Positions 10,290 through 22,320 are shown, numbered from the stretch's first letter. The stretch: 64,000 bases of DNA from Paguma larvata (GCA_030068075.1 CM057844.1:5828001-5892000), one strand, 5' to 3'. Notes: generated by a model from the letters alone, not told the origin. Program-made: numbers and translations.

Positions 10290-11380
10290 CCATCCCCTGA
10301 AATGCTCATCCAGGCCACCAGTGACCTCCCTGTGCACGACTCCAGGGATGGTTCTCTGTCATCCTGCAGCATTGGAAGGCTTGGGCACCTGCCCTCTTAC
10401 ATACAGCACTGTCTTCTGGCTTCCAAGAGACCACGCCATGGTTTTCCTCCTGTCTCCCCAACTTCTCCTCTCTGCCTCCTCCACGTCCTCAGCTGAACCT
10501 CCAAACAGGGGACCCTCTTCTCTTTTTACCTACGCGATCTCCCTAGGTGATGTCCTGGTCCTTCTGCCGTAAACACCAGCCCACACACCCACTCCGCTCC
10601 TCTCCCTGGCACTGCGCTCATATATCACTGTCAATATGCCCTTTCCATGTGGTGTCTCAATGCACGTTGAAACAGAATTCTTAATTCCTACTTCCTGGCT
10701 TTGTGTTTCCCCAGGCTTTGCCATCTCAGTCAACTGTACCTCTCCCTGCCCAGTCAAGCTCCAAATCTGGAAATCAATCTGGAGCCCTCCTTTACCTTCG
10801 CCTCACATCCATCACAACCCTACATCCCAAATATTTCCTGAACTGTTGGATTCTGCCCTCCGTACTGCTACCTGCTAGTCTACCTTAACTTCAGCCTCTG
10901 AACTGGTTTCTGCAAGGCTCCTGGGTCATGTCATTCTTCTGTTTAAAGCTCTGCAACTGCTTCCCAACATAGTTAAGAAGAAAAAAAAAAAAAAAACAAA
11001 AGCTGCCTCCCCCACCCACCCCCAAAAACTGATTCTTTTGCTCTTCAAATTGTCTGTGTCCCATCACACTGTGTCTGTGTTCCATCACACTGGTCTCCCT
11101 TCATTTGCACGCACCAAGTTCTTTCTTCCTCTTTAGAGCCTTTTCACTTACTGTTCCTTCTGCCAGGAATACTTTTCCCTTCACTCCTTGGCTGGTCCCT
11201 TTGATCCATGCCAGCTGAAATGCCACCTCCTCCAAGAAGTCTTCCTGTCTACTCCTCCTTTGCTTTCTATCACATGACCTTATGGATGTTCTTTAAACAG
11301 ATGACCAGTCTGTGATTTCCTTGTTTATATATTTATTCATTACTTGCTTATATCTAATGCCTGTTTCTAGCAATAACTTC
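10290..11380 (+). repeat. LINE-2 3' region
   Basis: The text around 11150-11330 (CCTTCTGCCAGGAATACTTT, then GAAATGCCACCTCCTCCAAG, then a TTTATTCATT end) follows the conserved mammalian L2 3' end. The upstream part carries the AAAGCTCTGCAACTGCTTCC block. An A-run near 10978-10997 interrupts it. There is no intact reading frame, and the left edge is approximate. Confidence 0.7.
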
Positions 11381-11866
11381 ATACCGCCCCTCATATATGA
11401 CCCCCACATTAGCAATCTGGTTTCTCATTTTCCAGAGACTTAGAGCTGACCCCCTGACAGCTAAATCCCCCCCTGCACATACCCCTTCCCTCCCTGGCTG
11501 CCCACTATTCTCGTCTCAGCACACAGCAGCCCTCAGCTCATCTGTGCAGGGTGACATTTCCTTTAAAACCCACTTTCAGTTGTAAAACACCTCCTGAATA
11601 TGGCTCTTATCTCATTAAAACCAGCGTGTATGTGGCATAAAGTTAATTGGGAAAAATGAGATTTTATTCACAGTCTTCATTTTGAAGGAAGAGAAACTTG
11701 AGATCAGAAGGGATGCCATGTAACAGCCTGGATGCATTTTAACAGACTCAGTGAGGGGTCACCAGAAAACAGACCCATATCAATGAAATATTTCAGCTAG
11801 GCTGAATGAACTCCAGCACTTTGTAAACAGGTATATTTATACTCTAATTTCTTTAGACCTTTTGGT

Positions 11867-11895
11867 TTTTGTTTGTTTTGTTTTGTTTTGTTTTT
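11867..11895 (+). repeat. (TTTTG)n microsatellite
   Basis: Short array of TTTG/TTTTG units. Confidence 0.85.
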
Positions 11896-12239
11896 TCTCA
11901 AAACAAGCCCTTCCATTGCAGTGTTCAAGTTCTCTTCTGTTATGTTTCAGGGATGTCTGTGAGATGGGGGTTCTCTGCTCCTGCTGGCATTTCACGTTTG
12001 CTTGGTTGACGCCCAGACTTAGGGCTCACCCAATGCCTCCTCCATATGAAATACACCAGGCTCTCTGAGGCCTCTATGCTGTCCATCTGCTGTCCTGTCT
12101 GCTTTGGGGCCTGATTAAGAGTTTATTCTAGTTTTGGTTTAATGCTCTTCAGAGTCCCAAGGCGTCCCCCCAACCCCTGCACCTACCCCATGCCATGAGT
12201 GTCTCCAATGACCCTGTGATGACATGTCAACTGTCTGCC

Positions 12240-12355
12240 TCCTCTCTACCCCAAAAGAGCCTCCAGGTCTTGGAGTTTGGTTTTGTGTCCTATGTCTGGT
12301 TCTGGAACAGAACCTGGCATTCAGGAGGCATTTAGGAAACAGTTGTGGAATTGGA
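12240..12355 (+). repeat. L2 3'-end-like fragment
   Basis: The text GAACCTGGCATTCAGGAGGC followed by ATTTAGGAAACAGTTGTGGA resembles the L2 terminal 'gcctggcacatagtaggc ... aatatttgttga' motif. Weakly supported. Confidence 0.45.
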
Positions 12356-13066
12356 CAGAGTCCACATGCAGACCTCTAAGGTCATATGGTTCTTGTCCCC
12401 TGGCTTCCCTCCGGGGACACTCCTCCATCTGCCTCTCCCGACTGCAGCCCATCCACTGTCCTCGGAGGACCTAGTCTTGTGGCATGATCTCGGCTTATTT
12501 CTTCCCTTCCCACAAACTTCCAATTTGAACTGCCTTCAACTGGCCCCTGGTTCTCCTGCCAAAGATCATTCTTTCCTGTATTGGGAGGGTTATTCCCTGT
12601 TACTCCTTATTGTCGCCCAGAAGGTGAGGCCCTACTTTCCTATGGCCCAGAATAGTGAATGCTGGTCCCAAGTGCTCCACAGGTAGATATTCTCCAGGTC
12701 ATGTCCCCCGGGCTCTCCTTTCTCTCCCAAAGTTACAGCTTGAGGCTCAAAGAAGAAACAAGAATATCAACCTGGATCCTTTTGTTTTCTTATCAGGACT
12801 ACAAACTCACTGAAGACACATTCCAAATTCCTTCTGGCAATATTGTGGGCTGAGCTGAGCTGCGCTGTCATTGTGGATTCAGGTTGAATATACCACACAT
12901 CTTAACAGGTGGATCTCTGATATTTTCTATTTTAAATGTAATCTTTGGGGGTAGTTCTCTAACTGAGAAGCATGAAACATATGAAGAGCATCCTGCCTCT
13001 TCTTGCTAATAGACCTATAGAACCCTATGAGGTTGAGCCAGCAAGTGGGGACTGCTGGATCTGAAG

Positions 13067-13110
13067 GAGGGTGGGTGGGGGTGGGTGAGGGTGGATGGGG
13101 GAGGGTGGGC
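13067..13110 (+). other. G-rich quadruplex-type motif
   Basis: Plus-strand runs of G3-G5 separated by one to three bases (GGGTGGGTGGGGGTGGG and further) followed by a C7 run. The motif easily satisfies the G3+N1-7 quadruplex rule. The G-rich strand is the template strand of SLC24A3. Confidence 0.85.
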
Positions 13111-13140
13111 CCCCCCCAGGATAAATAATGATTGGTCTAG

Positions 13141-13386
13141 GGGAGCCTGGGTGGCTCAGTTGGTCAAGTGTATGACTGTTGATTTTGGCTCAGGTCATGG
13201 TCTCACGATTTGGTTCTTGTGAGATTGAGCCCCGTGTTGGGTTCTATGCTGGCAGCTTGAAGCCTGCTTAGGATTCTCTGTCTCCCTCCCTCTCTCTCTC
13301 TCTCTCTGACCCTCCCCCGCAGGCATGCACATGCATCTCTCTCTCTCTCTCAAAAATAAATAAATAAATAAAACATTTAAAAGAGC
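13141..13386 (+). repeat. tRNA-Lys SINE (felid)
   Basis: It runs from head GGGAGCCTGGGTGGCTCAGT to an (AAAT)n and A-rich tail. It is flanked by a 17-bp duplication with two differences (AATAATGATTGGTCTAG at 13124-13140, AATAATGACTAGTCTAG at 13387-13403). Confidence 0.95.
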
Positions 13387-13808
13387 AATAATGACTAGTC
13401 TAGAGTTGTAATTCTATCCTGCCTGGCCATTTGTTGGTCAAGGTCGACCCAGTTGGGACTGAAGAGATGTAAGGTGAAAAGTGTTCTTCCTTCTTCCTCC
13501 TTGCTTTCAATCCAGACCTGATGCCTGGACCTGCAGTAGCCCTCTTGGGACCATTAGGAAAGGGCAAGAGAAAAGCAGAGCCATCTCATACCGCCACCAT
13601 CTGGGACACTTGTTATGCAAGAATAACAATAATAAGTCACTATTTCGTCAACCCACTGTAACTGGATTTCTCCTACTAAAAGCTACTTCTTGTCTGATTG
13701 TGAAGGTATGCTGATTCAGGAGCGGGAAAGGAATCCAAGCCATGTACAACGGGGAAATCTTACCCTTGTGTACTTGTATTTGATGAGGCTCATAGAGAGT
13801 ACTTGTTT

Positions 13809-14030
13809 AGGGGCACCTGGGTGGCTCAGTCGGTTAAGCGTCCAACTTTGGTTCAGGTCATGATCTCGCGGTTCGTGGGTTTGAGCACCGCATTGGGGTC
13901 TGTGCTGACAGCTCAGAGTTTGAAGTCTGCTTCCGATTCTGTGTCTCCCTCTCTCTCTGCCCCTCCCCCACTCATGCTCTGTCTCTCTCGATTTCTCAAA
14001 AATGAATAAACATTAAAAAATAATAAAAAA
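13809..14030 (+). repeat. tRNA-Lys SINE (felid)
   Basis: The head GGGGCACCTGGGTGGCTCAG, then A-box- and B-box-like tRNA segments, CT-rich body and A-rich tail are all present. Flanking AGAGTACTTGTTT is repeated after the tail with a 2-bp insertion. Confidence 0.95.
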
Positions 14031-14841
14031 AGAGTACTCTTGTTTCAAAATAAACACAGCTGAAATTAGTTTCCTTTTGAGGATTTGGGATGAATTGGTT
14101 ACCTCCTTTGAAATCACTAGGACATGATGGAATGTTCTACAACAAGGAATGGAATTTACTTAGTATTAGTGAAGTATTACTGTGGTCTAATTTGTACAGG
14201 TTGAAGGACCTGGGGTTAAAAGAGAAATCAGAGAAATCAGCTCCTAGACACACCCTTTCAGGAAAACCAATGCTTGTGGTTGACTGGGTATGAAAAAAAG
14301 CCAGTTTTTTTTTGGTGGACGGTGAAAAACACCTTAAAGTTCAGTATATTTTGCATGTAAGGGAGAAGCTGAGATCCCTGGAAGTCCCAGAGCAGTTATG
14401 GGTCAGTGGTGTAGACTTTAATTTCTCAGCCTCACTCATGTGAAAAATGTTCTCCGTCAGTCCATCCACATAATAGCAGTAATGACAGAACAGGCCAGAA
14501 CTCTGGGAATGATGTTTTGGTGCCATGAGCCTCCTTGTTCTTCCCTGTAGCTACTCCTGTGCACGAGTTATGATTCTAACCCAGCCGAGGCTGGAACAAA
14601 GCATGCTGGGGAATTTGCACCTCATTCATCCATGACTTTCCTGTCTCTTTACTCATATGGGAGCCTTGGTGCTGAGGCTGAGGGTCTGAGGATCTCAGAA
14701 TCTGGGCCCTTTGGAGCAGGCCCAGGGTTCTAACCCAGAACCCAAGGTTCTAACCTTCTAACATCTGTAGGAGATTTGAAATGCACAGGAAATGGTCTCT
14801 CCCTTTCTTGCCCCATACCATCTGAAATATCCGAAAAGGCA

Positions 14842-15030
14842 CTTTAAAAAAGTGTTTATTTATTTTTGAGGGGAGGGACAGAGAGAGAGGGAGAGATAGA
14901 GAATCCCAAGCAGGCTTTGTGCTGTCAGCACAGAGCCCAACACAGGGTTTGAACTCAAAAACAGCGAGATCATGACCTGAGTGGAAATCAAGAGTTGGAT
15001 GCTTAACTGACTGAGCCACCCACGTGCCCC
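14842..15030 (-). repeat. tRNA-Lys SINE (felid)
   Basis: Minus orientation, ending GAGCCACCCACGTGCCCC. It is flanked by TATCCGAAAAGGCA (14828-14841) and TATCCTAAAAGACA (15031-15044). Confidence 0.94.
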
Positions 15031-15179
15031 TATCCTAAAAGACATTCTGAGGGTAAGGACCCAAACTGGCTGGTCACAAAGCCTGCCTTTGCCAGCAAAA
15101 CCAGGCAGGTGTAGACAGAGAGCTCTCTCTAAGAAAAACCAACAGTAAACCACCTGTGGATACCCTTTCTTAAGGTTTT

Positions 15180-15182
<3 letters not shown>

Positions 15183-15213
<31 letters not shown>
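15183..15213 (+). repeat. (CA)n microsatellite
   Basis: About 15 CA units. Confidence 0.95.
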
Positions 15214-15217
<4 letters not shown>

Positions 15218-15812
15218 CAGCAGAAAAATTACTGAGATTAACTGTGATTATATCTTGACTTTATGGCAGCATTGTTAGCTAAGAGCAGCAACACTGAGCA
15301 ACTCTTAGGCACCTACTGTTTGCTAAGGCAAAGTAGTGGTCCCGCTAAACGTGCCATCAGTTTTCTTGTTCTTCACTTAAGGACATGGGGGATAAGAAGT
15401 CACCACCCCACTTGGCGACCGCGTCCAGGCAGATCCCATGAGGAGGTTCTCCCTGACTTCTGACCTCTGACCTCTGAGACATCTTAATCCCAGTAAGCCT
15501 GCTCACCACAGTTTCCCAAAGAAGACCTCCTCATTTTTTACGGGTTAATATAAAGATTACATGTCTTAAAGTGCATCCTCCTAGCTGTCTTCTCCTCACC
15601 CCTCCTAAACAGAGGAGAGACAGAGTTGGCAAAAATATACTTAAGAGACTGCCCTGATGAATAACATTTACCATCAAAAAGACAAATTCCTCTGCCACGC
15701 CCAAATTTCATATATCAGAGATAGCCTCAGACAAGGAAATGTCTCTCTGACAAAGGGCCAGCTGAAGCCTCATTTTGCTGAAAGCTCATTCTTAGCTTTA
15801 AATAATTTCACT

Positions 15813-16230
15813 ATGGGCACCTGGGTGGCTCGTCGGTTAAGAATCCGACTTCCGGGGCGCCTGGGTGGCTCAGTCGGTTGAACGTCCGACTTCGGCTCAG
15901 GTCATGATCTCGCAGTCCGTGAGTTCGAGCCCCGCGTCGGGCTCTGTGCTGACAGCTCAGAGCCTGGAGCCTACTTGGATTCTGTGTCTCCCTTTCTCTC
16001 TGCCCCTCCCCCGCTCATGCTCTGTCTCTCTCTGTGTCAAAAATAATAAACATTAAAAAAATTTTTAAAAAAAAAAAAAGAATCCGACTTCCACTCAGAT
16101 CATGATCTTGTGGTTCAGGAGTTCGAGCCCTGCGTTGGGCTCTGTGCTGACAGCTCAGAGCCTGGAGCCTGCTTTGGATTCTGTGTCTCCCTCCCTCTCT
16201 CTCTCAAATACAAATAAACTTAAAAAAAAT
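15813..16230 (+). repeat. Outer tRNA-Lys SINE, split by a nested SINE
   Basis: The head (GGGCACCTGGGTGGCTCGTC) is at 15814-15853 and the body resumes at 16093 with ACTCAGATCATGATC, ending in an A-rich tail near 16230. The gap is filled by a second SINE of the same family, so this copy is the older of the two. Confidence 0.95.
15854..16077 (+). repeat. Nested tRNA-Lys SINE (young felid type)
   Basis: A near-consensus copy starting GGGGCGCCTGGGTGGCTCAG with a good B box (GAGTTCGAGCC) and an A-rich tail. A perfect 15-bp duplication AAGAATCCGACTTCC (15839-15853 and 16078-16092) comes from the host SINE and proves insertion into it. Confidence 0.97.
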
Positions 16231-16318
16231 AATATCATGAAAGTTGTCTACCTACCTTCCTATAGTGTCACACTTATCTATCCCTAAAATGCTATTTCAC
16301 ATTATATCTACAGATCTG

Positions 16319-16320
16319 AA

Positions 16321-16349
<29 letters not shown>
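16319..16349 (+). repeat. (CA)n microsatellite
   Basis: About 14 CA units with one CG interruption. Confidence 0.95.
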
Positions 16350-16355
<6 letters not shown>

Positions 16356-16979
16356 TAACAGGAATGCAAAACATACCCAATCTCTATTTCTATTCCAAAC
16401 ATATTTGCCTTGTTTAGAACCCATCTGAAATATGAGGATTTGGACAGTTGGCCCAAATGCACATTTGGTTTACACTTTTGGTTAGTTTTGTATCTATCAA
16501 ACATAAATCATTGAGTTTTCATCCGTCGAAGATCATCTTGAATGTCAGGCAGAACTTTAATGGTTTAAGGATAATAGAAGTGCCTCCGTCTCTGGTTCCT
16601 AAGATTTACGTGGTATTTGGAATATGCCAACGTGCTTTGGACACAATTTGAAAAGATTAGTCAAATCTTAACCAGGACCTAGCAAATGGCTGATGGAAGA
16701 AAGGCACAGCTAAGTCATGCCATCTAACCTGGCCGATAAAGACAGTGAGGTATTAGCATCCCAAATGGAAGGCCACCGTCCCAGCCCAAGGGAAAAGGTC
16801 TCTGCTCTGTGAAAACTAATTTAGTTTCTTCGTTGTGACCCAAGGGGTCTCAAGAAATGCTAGTTTTTCTAAGCTGCCATGACATTCCCCTTTTTTTCCT
16901 AAACCCTGACTCTAGTCTTCAATATATTGGGCTCTGTAACACAGCAAGGGGAAATTGGAAGGGAAACAGAGGTACTTAC

Positions 16980-17005
16980 CAGGAAACTTGTTCGTCATAA
17001 ATGAA
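16980..17005 (-). CDS. SLC24A3: SLC24A3 microexon (26 nt)
   Basis: This very short exon encodes FIYDEQVS plus the first two bases (TG) of a Trp codon. It follows the previous exon in phase 0 and leaves phase 2, completed by the G that opens the next exon. The donor is CTG followed by GTAAGT. The acceptor TTTTTACAG is preceded by a (CTTTTT)n run on the coding strand, which makes up most of the polypyrimidine tract. The residues sit between two hydrophobic segments of the exchanger, and the acidic DE pair fits a loop or helix end. Because 26 is not a multiple of three, skipping it would shift the frame. It is easily missed by ORF finders; the 164-residue ORF spanning it is intronic read-through. 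Confidence 0.92.
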
Positions 17006-17009
17006 CTGT

Positions 17010-17036
17010 AAAAAGAAAAAGAAAAAGAAAAAGAAA
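17010..17036 (+). repeat. (AAAAAG)n array at the microexon acceptor
   Basis: Four hexamer units. On the coding strand they read (CTTTTT)n and lie immediately 5' of the TTTTTACAG acceptor of the 26-nt exon, serving as its polypyrimidine tract. Confidence 0.93.
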
Positions 17037-17874
17037 CAAAGGACAATTAGACTAATACACACGCATGCTTTATGACTGCATGTTGTCCAACCCACGTAGC
17101 TGGTTTGGTGGGAATCCAGCTGGGGCTGCCTGGAACACGATCCATCTGCAGATAAGCTTCCCTCTGTGCTGGTTTCATGTGTGGCTAATGTTAGTGGCAG
17201 GAGGTGGTGCTGGCGGACTGGGGTGGCACATTGAGGAGGGAAGAAGCAGCAGGTGATCCTGTCCCTCCTGGCAATTTCTGTCCAACAGTGCAGTGAGAAG
17301 GACGCACGACCACCCTGCTGTGCAGGGCAAGCTGCAATGTAGAATTTTAGATCCAGAAGGGGATGGGGGAAGCCTGGAAGGTGCCTGCAGACATTGGCCA
17401 CTTGTGGGCCACCTGTAAGACGCTCTGCATGTCTCTGTGCACTCCGCTGCACCTTTAAGCTTTTAGGCAAACACTTGGACTTCTATGTACTCAATATTTT
17501 TCTTTAATTGGACATATTTTTGTTTGTTTGTTGTTTCCTTAAAAGAATTTACTTTCAAAGGAAACTGCACCACAACCAGAAATAGAGAACCAGCATCACT
17601 TGCCACCAGGTACAGAGGGTGAAAAATAAATGCAGTGACAACCATGATTGAAAGTCCCAGCTGGGCACCGTGGGCTGCCCATGCCCTGGGCCATGGGCCT
17701 GCCCTTTTATTAGAAATTAGCAAGGGTCAGAGGCAGTTGGAAGATGTACAAGTGCTAAATGGAGATTTGGTCCCTATCAGACAGGATCCGAAAACAATAC
17801 ACAACAAAATTGAATTCATTTAAGCACTAGCCCATATTTCATTCCAAATCGCTTCTCACTTTAGGGGAAGAAGT

Positions 17875-18000
17875 GGTATAATCCTGGCCCTTTGATTTAT
17901 ATGGGGAAACGGAGCCACAGAGAACACGAGCAATTTTCTTGAGGGTGCACAGAGCTTGTTCTAGAACTCGGGCCTGGCTCTTAAATCTTCTTTCCATGAC
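17875..18000 (-). repeat. MIR-like fragment
   Basis: GGGGAAACGGAGCCACAGAG followed by a GTGCACAGAGCTTGTTCTAG segment resembles minus-strand MIR. Diverged. Confidence 0.45.
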
Positions 18001-19656
18001 ACATTTATGTGCCCAGATGGCACGCTGTTGAAAACAAGTGGGAACACCTGTATTTTAGTCAGGCAGGACGCCGAGAGTTGCTTCACAGCTTGCTCTTTCC
18101 ACCTTCGCCAGATACGATTGCTCTGGGTACGATCATCTCTGAGCGGGTGGCCCTCTGGAGACTCTAAGGCAGAGACATCTGGGTGCAAAGTGTCAGTACT
18201 GCACAGATTTGGTAAAGTCAACAGATGACACGGGCATCGCTTCTGTCCCCAGAGATCAGAATAACCATCAGTTGCGAGAAAGGCAGAGAAAAATCACACA
18301 GACGAGCAGGTACGGCTCAGAAGGCACATGAAAGGACCTCCCTCCAATTATCCCGAAGGCGCAAAGAGAAGATGAGAAGAAAGGGTCCCCACTTATTTGT
18401 AGCTCACACTTCCTGACAAGACACTGACAAAGACATTGTCTTCAGCAGCTTTGTGACTCTTGTTATCGGATTCAACAGGCTGACATTTGGATGGAAATGT
18501 CAAACCAGAACAGGAAGAGAATTAAAGGAATAAAGGAAACCATCCCGTGATCCAGGCTGGATGGTATGCAATCCGCACCCTGGAAGGCATTCCCAGACCC
18601 TTTGGTATCATCACCAGCTTAAAAAAAATATATTGTTGAGAAATTATGGAACAGAACACATGATTTAAGTTGGAAAACATTTCTATTAATTGAAGTTAAC
18701 TCAGTATCAGTCTTGAGCGGCACACTGGAGCAATCAATTCCTCGCCACTTAAGAGAGCACGAGACACTGGTAGAGTTCATTAAAGCGCCAATTTAATTTT
18801 CGTGTATCAGGGAAGGCAGGCGATACTGTATAATATAAAAGCAGCTATAATATGAAATAAGCCCTTATTCTATGCCATCTGACTGGCAGGTGGGGGCATA
18901 AATCAGTATGTGTTTAGTGATTGATTATTTCAGTGATCAATGGGGAAAAATCAGAACAGGCTGAATTGTACAAAGGATCCCAAAGTGAGAATGGAATTTA
19001 CAGAGGACACAATAAATCAGGGAATAATGGGGTCTGGACTACAAACACAATTAAGGAGCATCATGAGTCCAAAGTTAAGGTGGTGGCTGTGGCCAGGGAA
19101 GTTGGGGGTGGGAATGTGGTTGAGGAAGGCAGGCTAGGAACGAGAAATGCCCATGGCCTCCCTACAAGTACTAATAAATGGTGATGACTTGGAAAACTCC
19201 ATATAACTGGTGAGGGATGTCCCATCACTGACCATTGAGAGCCAGGAGCCCTTAGCTACCCTGTAGCTAATGAGCAAAAATGGTCTAGGTTTTATTCTAC
19301 TTCTTTAAGAAGATTGCATGGGAAAATGAGAAGACTAAAAAAGAAATAGTAAAATGGATAAAAGGAACTCAAAGTCAGGCCTTTAAGAAAACCTACAAGG
19401 AAACAGGAAAGGAGGTGGAGTGCCTCTGGGCCTTGTTGGTGGCCTCTAGATGAGGCTGAGCCAGTGACGGTCACATATTGAAAACGAGGAAACTGGCACT
19501 GTTCACAGAATGTTCCTGCGGGAGAGTATGGCACTGGACCACCCCGACGCAGTGCTGGAATAGCTCTGTCTGGAAACTCTTAAAATGACAAGGACAGGCG
19601 ACTCTCCCACTTGACATTGCTGATGGTTCCAGGGAATGAATTTGTTACTCCTAACG

Positions 19657-19702
19657 GTTTTATTTTATTTTATTTTATTTTATTTATTCTATTCTATTTT
19701 TC
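19657..19702 (+). repeat. (TTTTA)n microsatellite
   Basis: About six TTTTA units, then degenerate TTCTA units. Confidence 0.93.
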
Positions 19703-20084
19703 TTAAGGCAAAAGTTGCATATCCCTCTGTATTTCTATGCTCTTTCCATGGCTAAAAGAAAATGAAACAACTGCCCTGCGCCCTTACAGTGGCATTACTA
19801 GGGTAGAAAAACCCTGAAATCATTTATAGAAGTACTTGTCTGAAACATCACACCCCCACTCCCACCCATTACCACTAGGTGGTGCTCATGTCCTACCCTC
19901 CGCCTGTCCACTCTGCCGAGGCAGTGAGCAGAGTTGGAAGGAAGTCAGATCAAGTGCTTTTCAAGGCTCCATGAAACTTCCTGGTAGGAGTGTAAGCACC
20001 TCAAGACAGACGGCTTCCTAAAGGAGTCTTCAGCCAACGTCAGGGAGGCAGGATGTGTTCTGAGTTAGAGGCAGGCAGGTCCCT

Positions 20085-20160
20085 CACCTCATGACACAGT
20101 TCAAATCCCAGGCTGCATTGCAATTGAGGGACCTGCTGTGTGGCCTTCGGAACGGACTCA
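20085..20160 (+). repeat. MIR-like fragment
   Basis: GTTCAAATCCCAGGCTGC followed by GACCTGCTGTGTGGCCTTCG resembles the plus-strand MIR core. Short. Confidence 0.45.
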
Positions 20161-22189
20161 CCTTTATCCCAGCCAGGTGTTTGAAAACGAGCCTTGCTTG
20201 GGGAAGCAGCTCTTTGTGCTTTTCTGGTTGTGTTTGTGCCAGACACTGCAGCCACTCCCAGTGACCACACACAGGTGGTGCTAACTGGCACCTGTGTGCC
20301 AGATTTGCTGCACACCACTGGTCAAGGGACCTGCTCTCTGACCCCAATATGATTCATCCAAAGCTACCTTTGGCTTCACCCTTAAGCTTTCCATGTGTTC
20401 ACAGATGAGCTAAATGTGAACACACAGGGGTGATTTTGAAAAAAAAAAAAACAAAAAAAAAAACAACCCAAAAAACAAAACGCTCTTTTCCTTCAGGCCT
20501 CAGAGAAACAGTTGGGTACCATGGAAACCAGCTTTCAGTCCTGGTGTGTGCTCTAGAGTTCTTCTAAGAGAATTAGGCTTACAGCAAGCAGGCAGGTGAC
20601 TCTCTGGATGATGGAGCATCCCAGGGAACTGCTAAGGATGTGGCACCCTCAAGATGAAACAGCAGGGAAAACACGGGCCAGGAATTGCCCAGGTGTGTGG
20701 ACAGCACACAGCCCGGCTGGCTTCTGAGCAGAGAGGCAGGTGGCTGTCCCCACATGCATGTAAGTCCATGGATTGACTTACTATACGCTGTAACCATGGA
20801 GCAGAAATAGCCGCACTGAAGAACTGAAGATTTCCATAGCTTGTGTTACAATCACTGGCACCATTAGGATTTTCAGACACACGTAACAGGAGAAAATCAA
20901 TACCACCATTATCTTTCAAGAGGCTAAAACCTTGAAAAATCTTTCCTCCCTAGCTGGAAACAGAAAACGGCCCTGCCACCTTAACTTGTCACTCAACAGA
21001 ATGGAGACGACCTCAGGAGAAGTGCCCAAATGGACTTCTGACTTCCTCAGTTCTGGGGACTTGGGGTGCAGATGGCTTAGCTGAGGCCATGGCATTCCTT
21101 CTGAGGAGAGGAATCTGATGGAATGAACTGGAAAGCTGCTGTTATGCACTGACATTGTTTACACTTCAAGGTTAAGCAGGACTTTTGATGTCAGAATCTC
21201 TAGCAGGTGGATGACAGTGGTGGGGGCTGGAGGAAGGTAGGAAATAAAGACTATCTAAAGGCAGCGTTTGAGCAGAGCTGGTCATCTCATAGAACCATGC
21301 AGGAGCAGGCAACCGGGGTAAGAAAAATGGATATGGGGATGGGTTTAGGATAGAGGGGAGGATAGTTTGCTAAACCAAAAGGGCTAGGTTTGCTGAGCAG
21401 TGCAAAACCAAACAGAGGCACGTAACTAAAACTTCCAAGTTGTTTTCCTTAAGAAAGAGAAGAGGGTCTTCTGTGCATCCCACAGTCTGGCTGACCCACT
21501 TCCCTGCTCTGGGAGCAGATGCAAGGAAGATTCGGCTTCCTGGTATACCCCGGCATCATTTAGAGTGGGCCCCTCGTCCTCTCAGTGGTAGGGATAATGA
21601 CACAGCCACACTTTGTATGATCACAGTTGATTTGTTTAAAGAACTTAAAATTTCTTGCATTCATTCCCTGGGAGAATCTTCCAAATACTATGGTTATTTC
21701 TTGCTTTGCTAGAAGGGGAGCCGAGATGTAACAGGGATACCATGAGCACAAGAGCTTCAGTGTTGCTGAACTGGAGACAGAAGAAGCAGAGAGTTCCTTG
21801 CAAGGAAGGGGACCAAGAAGGAGGGGCCGTGAGCCGGAGGGGTAGGGCCCTGGAAGCCAGCAGAGGGGTAGGGAGAAAGAACAGTCATCAACATGACTCT
21901 GACATCTCTTTTCTATCACAGATAGGGCAACATAAGAAGATTCTGGATCATTTACAGTCAGCTGTCTTAAGGAAGGAATTCCAGGAGAGGGAAGGCAAAA
22001 GGGAATACTTCAGTCTAAAAATAGGAAGGAAGCACATCTGGCACGTGCTTACTCTAATGGTGGACTGCATGGCAGGTGAGGGAAAACAGGATGATTTCAA
22101 AGATGAAAAGGCAGATTTTATTGGAAAGGAAAGCCAAATTCTTTCCTGGGGTGGAGCAGATGTACCAACTTAGACACCCCCTCTGGCAA

Positions 22190-22320
22190 ACCTGAGCTAT
22201 TGCTGCTCCCTGACCCTGGGAAAATCCCTGAATTTCTGAGCCTCAGTTTTGTCATCTGTAAAATGGGATGTAGTTCACTGGCCTGCATAGTTGTGAGTAA
22301 TGAACTAGAAATTCTTCATT
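22190..22320 (+). repeat. MIR SINE fragment
   Basis: TGAGCCTCAGTTTTGTCATC followed by TGTAAAATGGGATGTAG is the conserved MIR core in plus orientation. It is among the clearest MIR copies in the window. Confidence 0.75.

Larger units (their letters stand above)
8714..16979 (-). other. SLC24A3: SLC24A3 intron (8.27 kb)
   Basis: This intron lies between the microexon and the 54-nt exon. It contains the 9147-9398 purine tract, an L2 segment (about 10.29-11.38 kb), an L2 tail near 12.24 kb, six tRNA-Lys SINEs (one nested inside another), two CA arrays and a G-rich quadruplex-type motif. Unrecognised stretches are 9911-10290, 11380-12240, 12850-13060, 13404-13795, 14046-14827, 15045-15812 and 16350-16979. 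Confidence 0.8.

Noticed and set aside
13803..14009. Recurrent ORFs with text like WVAQSVKRPT and LTAQSLEPAS
   Set aside because: The same peptides recur wherever a tRNA-Lys SINE lies (5, 14, 16, 28, 32, 60 kb and elsewhere). They are SINE translations, not a protein family.
15854..15930. tRNA gene
   Set aside because: The tRNA-Lys-like A and B boxes belong to the SINE head; the element continues into the SINE body and no functional tRNA fold is expected.
16976..17470. 164-residue minus-strand ORF covering the microexon
   Set aside because: It is intronic read-through into the polypyrimidine tract and the microexon. Only the last 26 coding bases belong to SLC24A3.
21655..22173. 172-residue plus-strand ORF with Lys/Arg-rich text
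   Set aside because: No domain recognised and the composition follows purine-rich intron sequence. It is antisense to the gene.
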